Source: Streptomyces virginiae | GTDB lineage: Bacteria > Actinomycetota > Actinomycetes > Streptomycetales > Streptomycetaceae | Direction: 5' to 3' | Length of the DNA: 64,000 nt | Assembly (NCBI RefSeq): GCF_000720455.1 | Contig: NZ_JOAK01000005.1 | Location: 372,001-436,000 of the forward strand | Shown here: one piece after another, positions 50,955 to 59,663 of the stretch | Position numbering within the stretch: position 1 is the stretch's first letter | How the letters are laid out: each line of letters opens with the position of its first letter | Position numbers and translations under genes: made by a program | The notes under the pieces: model-generated | Databases searched by the model: none | What the model was told of the DNA's origin: nothing | What the model saw: the letters and a program-made list of their open reading frames with translations, nothing else

Positions 50955-51470
50955 ATGACTCTCAGCACGCTCGACCTGGCCCTCGTCGAGGAGGCCACCA
51001 AGAAGTCCGGCCTGATCTGGGTCCGCGGCGCCGGGGCCGACCGCGCGCTGTGGCACGCCTGGGTGGACGGGGCGGCCCACGTACTGGGCGACGGACCCGG
51101 CGAGCAGCCGTTCCCGGGGCTGGCGGACGGCGCGGGCGCCGAGGTGACCGTGCGGAGCAAGGACAAGGGCGGCCGGCTGGTGGCCTGGACGGCGACCGTA
51201 CGGGAACTCGCGCCCCGCAGTGAGGAGTGGCACGCGGCCGTGGCCGAGCTCAAGGGCAAGCGGCTGAACGCGCCCGACTCGGAGGACATGACGGAGCGGT
51301 GGGCGCGGGAGTGCCGGCTGCTGCGGCTGGAGCCGGAATCGGTGCGGTCAGAACTGCCGGACGGCTCGCTGGCCGCGGCGCCGCTGGGTTCCCCGGCGAC
51401 GACCCGCAGGCCGGTCCCCGCGGCCCTGCCGAAGCTCCTGCTCAAGCGCAGGAAGGCCGCGCGGGGTTAG
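50955..51470 (+). CDS. Hypothetical protein, split-barrel-like
   Basis: A 171-residue protein. The first 90 residues (KKSGLIWVRGAGADRALWHA, then a beta-rich VTVRSKDKGGRLVAWTATV) look like an FMN-binding split-barrel fold similar to pyridoxamine-phosphate-oxidase-like proteins. The second half is helical and basic and ends KLLLKRRKAARG. The domain is not certain. It starts at an ATG 6 nt after a -10 element. It follows corA on the same strand (43 nt) and is convergent to the small secreted-peptide gene. Confidence 0.72.
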   Translation: MTLSTLDLALVEEATKKSGLIWVRGAGADRALWHAWVDGAAHVLGDGPGEQPFPGLADGAGAEVTVRSKDKGGRLVAWTATVRELAPRSEEWHAAVAELKGKRLNAPDSEDMTERWARECRLLRLEPESVRSELPDGSLAAAPLGSPATTRRPVPAALPKLLLKRRKAARG

Positions 51471-51526
51471 GGCGTTCCGGGAGACCGCTCCGCAGCCGTC
51501 CCTGCCCTTCCGGACGGTGGTGGGTC

Positions 51527-51774
51527 TCAAACCCCCGGGTCCTCCGGCTCCTCGGGCGGGTCCTCCGCAGGGGCCTCCGTCTCATAGGGCCCACCTCCTG
51601 CGGCAGGTTCACGGGGCCGCCGGCGAAGGGGGCGGCGTTCACCTCGGCGGTCGGGGCCGAGGTGGCCGTCGCGGCGGAGGCTAAGCCGCCTCCCGCAGCC
51701 GCAGCCGCCGCGGCCGACGCCGCGATCGCCGCGATGCAGAGACGGACGGAGTTCTTCCTGATCTTGCGGGTCAC
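51527..51774 (-). pseudogene. Small secreted protein with frameshift and TTA codon
   Basis: A signal-peptide ORF starts at a GTG (51774) with GGGAG 5 nt upstream (MTRKIRKNSVRLCIAAIAAS). The signal peptide has a TTA (Leu) codon, the bldA-dependent codon of Streptomyces. After VNLPQEVGP the reading frame continues in its own frame as unlikely Arg-rich sequence, but a shift of +1 at 51587-51592 gives the acidic ending YETEAPAEDPPEEPEDPGV and a stop at 51527, with typical G+C codon bias on both sides. A one-base loss in the GGGCCC run fits. So the intact protein was about 80 residues with an acidic tail. It may be a true mutation or a sequencing error. Confidence 0.55.
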
Positions 51775-51906
51775 GATTACTCCCGCTGGTGGCGGGGGTG
51801 CACCTCGCCGCGCCCCTGGTTCCCTTCCGGTGGACCGGAGGGGGCAGCCCGCAGGGTCATGTCCCGTGGCTCCGCGACGTGACGGTGCCGGGGTCCCGCG
51901 GGCGGC

Positions 51907-52698
51907 TCAGGGCTTGGTGGGGTTCGCGCCCTGGCCCGAGCCCTTGGAGGGGGCAGGGGCCGACTCGCCGCCCTCGCCCTTGGTCGTCGGCAGCTGGCTG
52001 CCGTAGTCGACCGTCTGGTCCTGCGCGGGCGGGTCGAGCTGGAACGATTTGCCCCACTCGGCGAGTTCCACCCGGCCGGCGCCGCCGGCGCGCTCCATGA
52101 GCAGCGGGTACGGGGTCCCCTCCAACGACACCGAGAGCTTGCCGCCCTTGCCCTCGTCAGCCGTGACCTGCACCGCGCGGGTGTGCCCGACCTTGGTGTA
52201 GGAGCCCTTGGCGAGCTTGCCCTCCAGGCCCAGCAGCCCGTCCAGCAGGACGTCCATGTCGGTGAAGCCGCGGAACTGCTTGTAGGAGGGGTCGCCCTCG
52301 GGCACCTTCACGTACTTGTCGCCGAGCTTGCCGGCCGAGTCGGACTGGCCCCAGAACGCCGCGCTGGCCTTCAGGTAGAGCTGCTCCCCCACGCGCAGCA
52401 GCTGGAAGGTGTCCTCCTTCGACTTCACCTCGCCGGAGCCGCCGTCCGCCTTCAGCCGCATGTCGACGGTGAAGGACTTGCCGCCGCTCACCAGCGTGCC
52501 GGACAGGTGCACCGAGTCGGCTTCGGTCGCGGCCGCCTTCGCCTTCGCCTCGATCTTGTCGGCGGAGAGCTTGCCGACGCCGTTCGTGCCCTCGTCCGGG
52601 TCGTCCCCGCAACCCGTACCTGTCACGGCGAGACCCGCGCACAGCACACCGATGAAGGCGGCCCGGCGCAGCCGCGCGGCGGGGAAGTAGGCGGTCAC
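51907..52698 (-). CDS. LppX/LprAFG-type lipoprotein
   Basis: A 263-residue lipoprotein. The signal ends at GTGC (Cys about 28) with GTAVTGTGCGDD-like lipobox, followed by a LppX/LprA/F/G domain (about 45-225) recognised from DSVHLSGTLVSGGKSFTVDM and KYVKVPEGDPSYKQF. In mycobacteria these bind or carry lipids such as acylated glycolipids or phthiocerol dimycocerosates; Streptomyces members are less studied. The GTG at 52698 has GAGAGG 8-10 nt upstream. It is divergent from the MgtE_N/CBS gene (187 nt). Confidence 0.86.
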   Translation of the reverse strand: MTAYFPAARLRRAAFIGVLCAGLAVTGTGCGDDPDEGTNGVGKLSADKIEAKAKAAATEADSVHLSGTLVSGGKSFTVDMRLKADGGSGEVKSKEDTFQLLRVGEQLYLKASAAFWGQSDSAGKLGDKYVKVPEGDPSYKQFRGFTDMDVLLDGLLGLEGKLAKGSYTKVGHTRAVQVTADEGKGGKLSVSLEGTPYPLLMERAGGAGRVELAEWGKSFQLDPPAQDQTVDYGSQLPTTKGEGGESAPAPSKGSGQGANPTKP

Positions 52699-52885
52699 GG
52701 GCAGGTGCCTCTCGTCGTCAGTCTGCGGCCAGCAGGCAGCGTACCCGTCCGTGTGAGGCGGCCCGCGACCGCTCCCCGCGGTCCGCCCGGCCCCGGGCGG
52801 ACCTCCCCACCAGGACGCTTTCCCGCGGCACGGGCTAGCCTGAGGGGCGGCACGACTGTCGACAGACGCTCTAGGAGGCGCTCGG

Positions 52886-54157
52886 ATGGCTGCAGGCGCC
52901 CCGCGGATCTTCGTCTCGCATCTGTCGGGGGTGCCCGTTTTCGATCCCAACGGCGACCAGGTCGGCCGGGTCCGCGACCTCGTCGCGATGCTCCGGGTCG
53001 GCGGCCGCCCGCCGCGGCTGCTGGGCCTGGTGGTCGAAGTGGTCAGCCGGCGGCGGATCTTCCTGCCGATGACCCGGGTCACGGGCGTCGAATCGGGTCA
53101 GGTCATCACCACCGGCGTCATCAACATGCGGCGCTTCGAGCAGCGGCCCACCGAGCGGCTGGTCCTGGGCGAGCTGCTGGACCGCCGGGTGACGCTGGTC
53201 GCCAGCGGCGAGGAGGTCACCGTCCTGGACGTGGCCATCCAGCAGCTGCCGGCCCGCCGGGACTGGGAGATCGACCGGATCTTCGTACGGAAGGGCAAGT
53301 CGGGTGCGCTGCGCCGGCGCGGCGAGGCCCTGACGGTGGAGTGGTCGGCCGTGACGGGCTTCTCGCTGGAGGAGCACGGGCAGGGCGCCGAGAACCTGGT
53401 CGCCACCTTCGAACAGATGCGCCCCGCCGACGTGGCGAACGTCCTGCACCACCTGACGCCGAAACGGCGCGCCGAGGTCGCCAACGCCCTCGACGACGAC
53501 CGGCTCGCGGACGTCCTGGAGGAGCTGCCCGAGGACGAGCAGGTGGAGATCCTCGGCAAGCTCAAGGAGGAACGCGCCGCCGACGTCCTGGAGGCGATGG
53601 ACCCGGACGACGCCGCCGACCTGCTGTCGGAGCTGCCGGAGGACGACAAGGAGCGGCTGCTGACGCTGATGCAGCCGGACGACGCGGCCGACGTGCGCCG
53701 CCTGCTGTCCTACGAGGAGAACACCGCCGGCGGTCTGATGACGACCGAGCCGATCGTGCTGCGCCCGGACGCGACGGTCGCGGACGCGCTGGCCCGTGTA
53801 CGGCAGGCGGACCTGTCGCCGGCTCTGGCGGCGCAGGTGTACGTGTGCCGGCCGCCGGACGAGACGCCGACGGGCAAGTACCTGGGCACGGTGCACTTCC
53901 AGCGGCTGCTGCGGGACCCTCCGTTCACCCTGGTCAGCTCCATCGTGGACACGGACCTGCCGCCGCTGCGGCCGAACGCCTCGCTGCCCGCGGTGACCAC
54001 GCACCTGGCCGCCTACAACATGGTCGCGGTGCCGGTGGTCGACGAGGGCGGATCGCTGCTGGGCGCGGTGACGGTCGACGACGTGCTGGACCACCTGCTG
54101 CCGGACGACTGGCGGGAGACGGACTTCCATTCCGAGGAGGCCGTCGGTGGCCGCTGA
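52886..54157 (+). CDS. Soluble PRC/MgtE_N/CBS protein
   Basis: A 423-residue soluble protein. Residues about 1-80 form a PRC-barrel-like domain (RIFVSHLSGVPVFDPNGDQVGRVRDL). Residues about 170-290 are an MgtE N-terminal superhelix (repeated LADVLEELPEDEQVEIL and MDPDDAADLLSELPEDD), and residues about 300-415 are a CBS pair. MgtE transporters have the same cytosolic modules but also five spans, which are missing here. So it is likely a stand-alone Mg2+ or nucleotide sensor. The start is ATG 52886. The downstream DUF1003 gene overlaps it by 11 nt, and that protein supplies two membrane spans, so the pair may be one complex. Confidence 0.86.
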   Translation: MAAGAPRIFVSHLSGVPVFDPNGDQVGRVRDLVAMLRVGGRPPRLLGLVVEVVSRRRIFLPMTRVTGVESGQVITTGVINMRRFEQRPTERLVLGELLDRRVTLVASGEEVTVLDVAIQQLPARRDWEIDRIFVRKGKSGALRRRGEALTVEWSAVTGFSLEEHGQGAENLVATFEQMRPADVANVLHHLTPKRRAEVANALDDDRLADVLEELPEDEQVEILGKLKEERAADVLEAMDPDDAADLLSELPEDDKERLLTLMQPDDAADVRRLLSYEENTAGGLMTTEPIVLRPDATVADALARVRQADLSPALAAQVYVCRPPDETPTGKYLGTVHFQRLLRDPPFTLVSSIVDTDLPPLRPNASLPAVTTHLAAYNMVAVPVVDEGGSLLGAVTVDDVLDHLLPDDWRETDFHSEEAVGGR

Positions 54158-54836
54158 GCGAGGACGCTTCGACCGGGGGCGGGGCGAGCAGGCGCGCGAG
54201 CGGCGCCGCGAGCAGATCCGGGAGCGGCGCGAGCAGGCGCGGATGCAGGCGCGCGAGCACGGGCTGGCGGCGGAGGCGGCGGAACGTTCCGGCGAACGCG
54301 GGGCGAAGTCGTCGAGCGGGTCGAGCGCGCTGACGCGCTCGCGGGTGCGCCTGGACCTGCCGCGCGCGCCGCGCCGGTCCCTGCTGCCCGAATACGACCC
54401 GGAGGCCTTCGGGCGGCTCTCGGAGCGGGTGGCGCGCTTCCTGGGCACGGGCCGGTTCATCGTCTGGATGACGCTGGTCATCATCGTCTGGGTGCTGTGG
54501 AACATCTTCGCGCCCGACGACCTGCGGTTCGACCCCTACCCCTTCATCTTCCTGACGCTGATGCTGTCGCTGCAGGCCTCCTACGCCGCCCCGCTGATCC
54601 TGCTCGCGCAGAACCGGCAGGACGACCGCGACCGGGTCACCCACGAGCAGGACCGCAAGCAGAACGAGCGCTCCATCGCCGACACCGAGTACCTGACGCG
54701 GGAGATCGCGGCGCTGCGGATGGGCCTGGGCGAGGTCGCCACGCGCGACTGGATCAGGTCGGAGTTCCAGGACCTGATCAAGGAGATGGACGAGCGCCGT
54801 CTATTCCCGGCGGAACGTGATGAAGGCGACCGCTGA
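54147..54836 (+). CDS. DUF1003 membrane protein
   Basis: A 229-residue DUF1003 protein. A very basic Arg-rich N-terminus (about 1-95) is followed by VARFLGTGRFIVWMTLVIIV (first span about 115) and a second span near 145 (FIFLTLMLSLQASYAAPLIL), then a coiled helical tail with QNRQDDRDRVTHEQD, the family hallmark. The GTG at 54147 overlaps the upstream MgtE_N/CBS gene by 11 nt, so they are coupled. The role is unknown; by neighbourhood it may anchor the PRC/MgtE_N/CBS protein at the membrane. Confidence 0.9.
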   Translation: MAAERGRFDRGRGEQARERRREQIRERREQARMQAREHGLAAEAAERSGERGAKSSSGSSALTRSRVRLDLPRAPRRSLLPEYDPEAFGRLSERVARFLGTGRFIVWMTLVIIVWVLWNIFAPDDLRFDPYPFIFLTLMLSLQASYAAPLILLAQNRQDDRDRVTHEQDRKQNERSIADTEYLTREIAALRMGLGEVATRDWIRSEFQDLIKEMDERRLFPAERDEGDR

Positions 54837-54866
54837 CGGGCTTTCCTGAGCCCTGCTACCGAGCCG

Positions 54867-54872
54867 TACCAT
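54867..54872 (+). promoter_or_regulatory. -10 element for a leaderless mrp transcript
   Basis: TACCAT is 6 nt before the mrp ATG (54879), with no ribosome site, indicating a leaderless mRNA. Confidence 0.5.
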
Positions 54873-54878
54873 CGGGGC

Positions 54879-56039
54879 ATGGCTACCGACACAAGCTCCG
54901 CCGCCGTGCCTGAGCAGGACGCGATCCTGGACGCTCTGGCGACGGTGAACGACCCCGAGATCCACCGGCCGATCACCGAGCTCGGGATGGTCAAATCGGT
55001 GGAGATCGGCGACGGCGGCGCGGTCGCCGTCACGGTCTACCTCACGGTGTCGGGCTGCCCCATGCGCGAGACCATCACCAAGAACGTCACCGAGGCCGTC
55101 GAGAAGGTCGCGGGCGTCACCTCCGTCGCCGTCACCCTCGACGTGATGAGCGACGAGCAGCGCAAGGACCTGGCGGCCACGCTGCGCGGCGGCACCGCCG
55201 AGCGCGAGGTCCCGTTCGCCAAGCCGGGCTCGCTGACCCGTGTGTACGCGGTCGCGTCCGGCAAGGGCGGTGTCGGCAAGTCGTCCGTCACGGTGAACCT
55301 GGCCGCGGCGATGGCGGCGGACGGCCTGAAGGTCGGCGTGGTCGACGCGGACATCTACGGCCACAGCGTGCCGCGCATGCTGGGCGTGGACGGCCGTCCC
55401 ACCCAGGTCGAGAACATGATCATGCCGCCGTCCGCGAACGGCGTGAAGGTCATCTCCATCGGCATGTTCACCCCGGGCAACGCGCCGGTCGTGTGGCGCG
55501 GTCCGATGCTGCACCGGGCCCTGCAGCAGTTCCTGGCGGACGTCTTCTGGGGCGACCTGGACGTGCTGCTGCTGGACCTTCCCCCGGGTACGGGTGACAT
55601 CGCGATCTCCGTGGCCCAGCTCGTTCCGAACGCCGAGATCCTGGTCGTCACCACCCCGCAGCAGGCCGCGGCCGAGGTGGCCGAGCGGGCCGGCTCGATC
55701 GCGGTGCAGACCCACCAGAAGATCGTCGGTGTCGTCGAGAACATGTCGGGCCTGCCGTGCCCGCACTGCGACGAGATGGTGGACGTCTTCGGCTCGGGCG
55801 GTGGCCAGAAGGTCGCCGACGGGCTGACCAAGACGGTCGGCGCGACGGTGCCGGTGCTGGGCCAGATCCCGATCGACGTCCGGCTGCGCGAGGGCGGCGA
55901 CGAGGGCAAGCCCGTCGTCCTGTCCGACCCGGACTCGCCGGCCGGTGCGGCCCTGCGCGCGATCGCGGGCAAGCTGGGCGGCCGCGCGCGCGGCCTGTCG
56001 GGCATGTCCCTGGGCATCACCCCGCGCAACAAGTTCTAG
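54879..56039 (+). CDS. mrp: Mrp/ApbC iron-sulfur cluster carrier
   Basis: A 386-residue Mrp-type P-loop ATPase. An N-terminal MIP18/DUF59 domain (about 12-85, LGMVKSVEIGDG, SGCPMRETI) precedes a deviant Walker A GKGGVGKSSVTVN (about 125) and the CPHC pair (GLPCPHC, about 295), which binds the bridging [4Fe-4S] cluster of the dimer. It loads clusters onto apo-proteins using ATP. It starts 6 nt after a -10 element. It stands alone and ends at a strong hairpin; this gene also follows the DUF1003/MgtE_N block in mycobacteria. Confidence 0.94.
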   Translation: MATDTSSAAVPEQDAILDALATVNDPEIHRPITELGMVKSVEIGDGGAVAVTVYLTVSGCPMRETITKNVTEAVEKVAGVTSVAVTLDVMSDEQRKDLAATLRGGTAEREVPFAKPGSLTRVYAVASGKGGVGKSSVTVNLAAAMAADGLKVGVVDADIYGHSVPRMLGVDGRPTQVENMIMPPSANGVKVISIGMFTPGNAPVVWRGPMLHRALQQFLADVFWGDLDVLLLDLPPGTGDIAISVAQLVPNAEILVVTTPQQAAAEVAERAGSIAVQTHQKIVGVVENMSGLPCPHCDEMVDVFGSGGGQKVADGLTKTVGATVPVLGQIPIDVRLREGGDEGKPVVLSDPDSPAGAALRAIAGKLGGRARGLSGMSLGITPRNKF

Positions 56040-56048
56040 CTCTGGGGT

Positions 56049-56088
56049 ACGGAAAAGGGCACCGCCGGCCGGCGGTGCCCTTTTCCGT
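56049..56088. terminator. Bidirectional terminator hairpin
   Basis: A perfect 18-bp stem (ACGGAAAAGGGCACCGCC with its complement) and GGCC loop, with A-run and T-run ends, sits between the convergent mrp and hypothetical genes. Confidence 0.9.
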
Positions 56089-56120
56089 GCCCGTACCCGT
56101 ACCCGTACCGGGCGGTGCGG

Positions 56121-56873
56121 CTACTCGTACGTGCCGAGGTCGGAGATCGCCGAGAAACCGAGGCCGTAGGCGCTCATCCCGCGCCCGTAGGCGCCCAGGT
56201 GCACCCCGCTCCCGGTGGAGCCCGCGAGCACCCAGCCGAACTCGGACTCGCGGTAGTGGAAGGTGGTCGGCTCCCCGTCCACCGGCAGCGACAGCGTGGA
56301 CCAGTCCTCGCCGGCGAGGTCGTCGGCGAGCTCCCAGGCGGCCTCGGTCTGCTGGTCGAGCCAGTCGTCGCGCAGGGTGTGGTCCATCTGTCCGGGCCAG
56401 CTGTAGGCCAGCAGCCCGGAGCCGGCCAGCCAGGCCGCCGAGGAGACCGAGGTGGCCTCCAGGACTCCGGTGCCGTCACCGCTGCGGCGCAGCGGGTTGC
56501 TCGCCACGGTGATGACCACCGCGAACCGTTCCTTCTCGCCGGTGGCGATCTCGCCCCGGGCGGACGGCTCGTCACCGTGGCCGGTGGAGCCGTGCTCGAC
56601 CGTTCCGTCCGCGGCGGTGCCGACCTGCATGAGCCAGCGGGGGCCGGTGAAGGCCCCGTCCAGCCCGTACCAGGGGAAATCGGCGGCCAGGAAGCCGTCG
56701 GCCGTCCGGCGGGCCGCCGGCACGGGGGCGGCGGCCTCCGGCTGCTGCCCCTCGCCGCGGTCGCCGGTATGCGGGCTCGTATGCGGACTTGTATGCGGTT
56801 CCTGTGCGGGGTCTGCGGCGGCGGGCGCCTCGGCGGTCTGCGCCCCTACCAGGCTGCTGCTCGTCGTCTCCAT
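56121..56873 (-). CDS. Hypothetical protein
   Basis: A 250-residue soluble protein. The first 60 residues are low-complexity (EPHTSPHTSPHTG). The remainder has a W-rich fold (DFPWYGLDGAFTGPRWLMQV, YSWPGQMDHTLRDDWLD, DWSTLSLPVDGEPTTFHYR) that I do not match to a known family. No signal peptide or membrane helix. It is downstream of tatB on the same strand (137 nt) and convergent to mrp. Function unknown. Confidence 0.7.
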   Translation of the reverse strand: METTSSSLVGAQTAEAPAAADPAQEPHTSPHTSPHTGDRGEGQQPEAAAPVPAARRTADGFLAADFPWYGLDGAFTGPRWLMQVGTAADGTVEHGSTGHGDEPSARGEIATGEKERFAVVITVASNPLRRSGDGTGVLEATSVSSAAWLAGSGLLAYSWPGQMDHTLRDDWLDQQTEAAWELADDLAGEDWSTLSLPVDGEPTTFHYRESEFGWVLAGSTGSGVHLGAYGRGMSAYGLGFSAISDLGTYE

Positions 56874-56911
56874 CTGGGCGGCCTCTCGTTCCGTGGGGTC
56901 CGGAACGGCCC

Positions 56912-56934
56912 TCCCCCTCGCTGCGCTGGGGGGA
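56912..56934 (-). terminator. Possible terminator after tatB
   Basis: An imperfect hairpin (TCCCCC with GGGGGA, about 11-nt loop containing TCGCTGCGCT) lies 77 nt past the tatB stop. The motif is of a type common between Streptomyces genes. Confidence 0.4.
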
Positions 56935-57010
56935 CCCCCTCCCTCGGGCGTCCCGCGATCCGGACAGATGGAGGATAGCCATCGGACCGCGGATCGCCGG
57001 GCAGGCTGGG

Positions 57011-57445
57011 TCAGGTGGCGTCGGCGTCGAACCGCGCGCGCTGCTCGGAGGCCGGGGCCGCGGGCTTCTTCAGCAGGTCCGCACCGGTGGCCGCTGCGGA
57101 CGGGGAGGCCGGGGCGGGACCGGTCTCCGGGTTGTTGACGGCGTCGGTGACGTCGTTCAGCTCCTTGCGGAGGTCGAAGCTGGTGCGGATCTCCCTGAGG
57201 TCCTCGTTCTCCGTCAGCTGCTTGCGGATGAAGGTCTTCGGATTCAGGTCCTCGAATTCGAAGTCCTTGAACTCCGGGCCGAGTTCGGAGCGGATGTCCT
57301 GCTTGGCGCTGTCGGAGAAGGCACGGACCTTGCGGATGAAGCCCGTGACGTCCTGGATGACCTTGGGCAGCTTGTCCGGGCCGAAAACGAGAATGGCGAG
57401 AACCACGATCGTGACGAGTTCGAGTGCGCCTATGTCGTTGAACAC
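57011..57445 (-). CDS. tatB: Sec-independent translocase subunit TatB
   Basis: A 144-residue TatB. The N-terminal membrane helix with the FGP motif (LVTIVVLAILVFGPDKLPKV) is followed by an amphipathic helix (IQDVTGFIRKVRAFSD) and an acidic, then flexible, cytosolic tail. TatB with TatC binds twin-arginine signal peptides for folded export. The start is ATG 57445. It is the last of the sigE-rseA-htrA-tatB series on the minus strand (119 nt after htrA), the order seen in M. tuberculosis, so it is coregulated with the envelope stress response. Confidence 0.92.
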   Translation of the reverse strand: MFNDIGALELVTIVVLAILVFGPDKLPKVIQDVTGFIRKVRAFSDSAKQDIRSELGPEFKDFEFEDLNPKTFIRKQLTENEDLREIRTSFDLRKELNDVTDAVNNPETGPAPASPSAAATGADLLKKPAAPASEQRARFDADAT

Positions 57446-57563
57446 CTTGCCGCTCCTCGGCTCTCTGTCACTTCGGGCCCGAACACACGGTACCCGGCCT
57501 TGCCCGCGGGCCCCTACACCCGTCCCGGCCCCGTGAGGGTTTCACCCCCCGGTCATCCCGGGA

Positions 57564-58943
57564 TCACGAGCCGTTCGCCGACCCGAGGACCACGCCCAGC
57601 GTGCGCTCCCGGCCGTCGCGCAGCACGGTCAGGGTGAGCGGATCGCCCGGGCGGTGGGCCCGGATCTTGATGATCAGCTCGTCGCCGCCGCGGACCCGCT
57701 GTCCGTCCACCTTGGTGATCACGTCACCGGGCTTGATGCCGGCCCGCGCGCCCGGTCCGCCGGCGGTCACGGACGGCTTGCCGTCCTCGCCCTTGTCCCC
57801 CACCCGGGCACCGTCGCCCGTGTAGTCCATGTCGAGGGTGACCCCGATGACGGGGTGCGTGGCGTGGCCGGTGGCGATGAGCTCCTCGGCGACGCGCTTG
57901 CCCTGGTTGATGGGGATGGCGAAGCCCAGGCCGATGGAGCCGCCCTGCCGGTCGGGGTCGTCCTTGTCGGCGCCGCGGATCGCGCTGTTGATGCCGACGA
58001 CGTGCGCCCGGGCGTCGAGGAGGGGGCCGCCGGAGTTCCCGGGGTTGATGGGGGCGTCGGTCTGGAGGGCGTCGACGTAGCTGATGTCGCTGCCGTCGCC
58101 CTTGTCGCCGCCCGCGGTGACGGGCCTGCCGGTGGCGCTGATGATGCCGGCGGTGACGGTGTTGGAGAGGTCGAAGGGTGCGCCGATGGCCACGACCGGG
58201 TCGCCGACCTTCACGTTCTCGGAGTTCCCCAGGCTGAGCGGCCGCAGCCCGCGCACCCCGCTGACCTTGACCACGGCCAGGTCGTAGCCGGAGTCGCGGC
58301 CGACCAGCTCGGCGGTGACGCTCTCGCCGGTGCTGAAGGTGACCGCTATCTCCTTGGCGTCGGCGACCACGTGGTTGTTGGTCAGGATGTGCCCCTGCGG
58401 GTCCAGGACGAAGCCCGTGCCGGTGCCGCTGCTCTTCGCGCCCCGCACGTGCAGGGTCACCACCCCGGGCAGTGCGGTGGCCGCGATCCCGGCCACGCTG
58501 TCGGGCGCCCGGCCCTTGTCCGCGACGGCCGCCTGCGGCAGCTCCAGCCTGGTGCTGCTCTGCCGCTCGGCGAGCACGCCGACGTAACCGCCGATGCCGC
58601 CCGCGAGCAGTGCCGTCCCCGCGGCGAGGGCGGCCACCTGCCACAGCCGGAACCCGCGCCGGTCCCGGCCCCGGTCCACGGCCTGGAGGGGCTGCTCGCC
58701 CCAGGGGTCGTACCGGACCTCGTGGGCCGGCGCCTCCTGGGCAGGGGCCTCCTGGGCAGGGGCCGCCGCCTGCTCGGCGGCCCCGTTCCGCTCGCCCTCG
58801 TCCGCGCCGTCACCCTCTCCGTCGACGGAGAGGTCGGCGGTCTCCGGCCGCGGGGCCGGAACCCCGTCGCGACGGCCGTCGGCCGTGCCCTCGGGCCGGC
58901 TCCACCACTGCGGAGCCGGTTCGGTCTGCTGCCTGTCGGCCAT
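57564..58943 (-). CDS. htrA: HtrA-type S1C serine protease with PDZ domain
   Basis: A 459-residue membrane-anchored protease. The long cytosolic acidic N-terminus is followed by one span (LWQVAALAAGTALLAGGIGG, about 120-140) and an extracellular trypsin-like domain with His in LTNNHVV, Asp in YDLAVVKV and Ser in NPGNSGGPL, then a C-terminal PDZ domain (GARAGIKPGDVITKVDGQ). It degrades misfolded surface proteins. The ATG at 58943 has GGGGAG 6 nt upstream; earlier ATGs add uncharged residues without a site. It is the third gene of the sigE operon. Confidence 0.92.
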   Translation of the reverse strand: MADRQQTEPAPQWWSRPEGTADGRRDGVPAPRPETADLSVDGEGDGADEGERNGAAEQAAAPAQEAPAQEAPAHEVRYDPWGEQPLQAVDRGRDRRGFRLWQVAALAAGTALLAGGIGGYVGVLAERQSSTRLELPQAAVADKGRAPDSVAGIAATALPGVVTLHVRGAKSSGTGTGFVLDPQGHILTNNHVVADAKEIAVTFSTGESVTAELVGRDSGYDLAVVKVSGVRGLRPLSLGNSENVKVGDPVVAIGAPFDLSNTVTAGIISATGRPVTAGGDKGDGSDISYVDALQTDAPINPGNSGGPLLDARAHVVGINSAIRGADKDDPDRQGGSIGLGFAIPINQGKRVAEELIATGHATHPVIGVTLDMDYTGDGARVGDKGEDGKPSVTAGGPGARAGIKPGDVITKVDGQRVRGGDELIIKIRAHRPGDPLTLTVLRDGRERTLGVVLGSANGS

Positions 58944-58997
58944 GGGCGCTCCCCGCGTACCTGTGCGCATGTCCGGCCGATTCAACCAGGTCCCGGG

Positions 58998-59663
58998 TCA
59001 GCGCAGCAGGGAGACCGGACGGGCCGAGCCCGGCGGGGAGGGCTGGGGCGGCGCCAGCGGGCTCGCCACGGCCGTCAGGAGGGTCGGTACGGCCGCGGGA
59101 GTGGGCGGCCGGTCCCGGACCGCCGCGTCGGTCACGGACAGCGCGGGGCCGGGTCTGGAGGTGGGCGCGGGGGAATCACCCCGGACGTTCGGCTCCGTGC
59201 CCTCCAGCGGCAGCGTGCCGCCCAGCGCGAGCGCCGCCAGCGACACCGCTCCGGCGGCGACGAAGGCGAACCGGCGGCGAGGGCGTCCCACCTCGTGGAT
59301 GCGGAAGCCCTCCTGCTGCGGGCGGGCGGCGCCCACGGGCAGCCCGTACGCGAAGGCCTCGAAGGGGTCGGGCTGTGCGGAGCCCGGTCCCGGTGGGCCC
59401 GCGGGGCCGGACGGGCCGTCGGGACCGCCTCCCGGAAGCTGCTGCAGGCGCGCGAGAAGGCCCGCGGACAGCGGCGGCGGGGCGCTCTCCACGAACATGG
59501 TCTTCAGACGCCGCTGGGCATCGGCCTCGGCCTTGCACTTGGCGCAGGTCGCCAGGTGCGCCAGGACCCGCTCGCGCGCGTCGTGCTTCAGCTCCCCGTC
59601 CACGAGGGCGGCGAGCCGGTCACCAAGGTGCTGTTCGGCAGGGGAAGGGCTGGCTCCGGTCAC
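58998..59663 (-). CDS. rseA: Anti-sigma factor RseA (ZAS domain)
   Basis: A 221-residue anti-sigma factor. The N-terminal zinc anti-sigma domain has [13 protein letters not shown] (His and two Cys, about residues 30-40). A membrane span ([20 protein letters not shown], about 150-168) separates it from a Ser/Pro-rich extracellular tail. It binds and inhibits SigE until degraded. The GTG (59661-59663) overlaps the SigE stop as GTGA, so the two are made in fixed ratio. The extracellular part has no known sensor fold. Confidence 0.92.
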   Translation of the reverse strand: MTGASPSPAEQHLGDRLAALVDGELKHDARERVLAHLATCAKCKAEADAQRRLKTMFVESAPPPLSAGLLARLQQLPGGGPDGPSGPAGPPGPGSAQPDPFEAFAYGLPVGAARPQQEGFRIHEVGRPRRRFAFVAAGAVSLAALALGGTLPLEGTEPNVRGDSPAPTSRPGPALSVTDAAVRDRPPTPAAVPTLLTAVASPLAPPQPSPPGSARPVSLLR

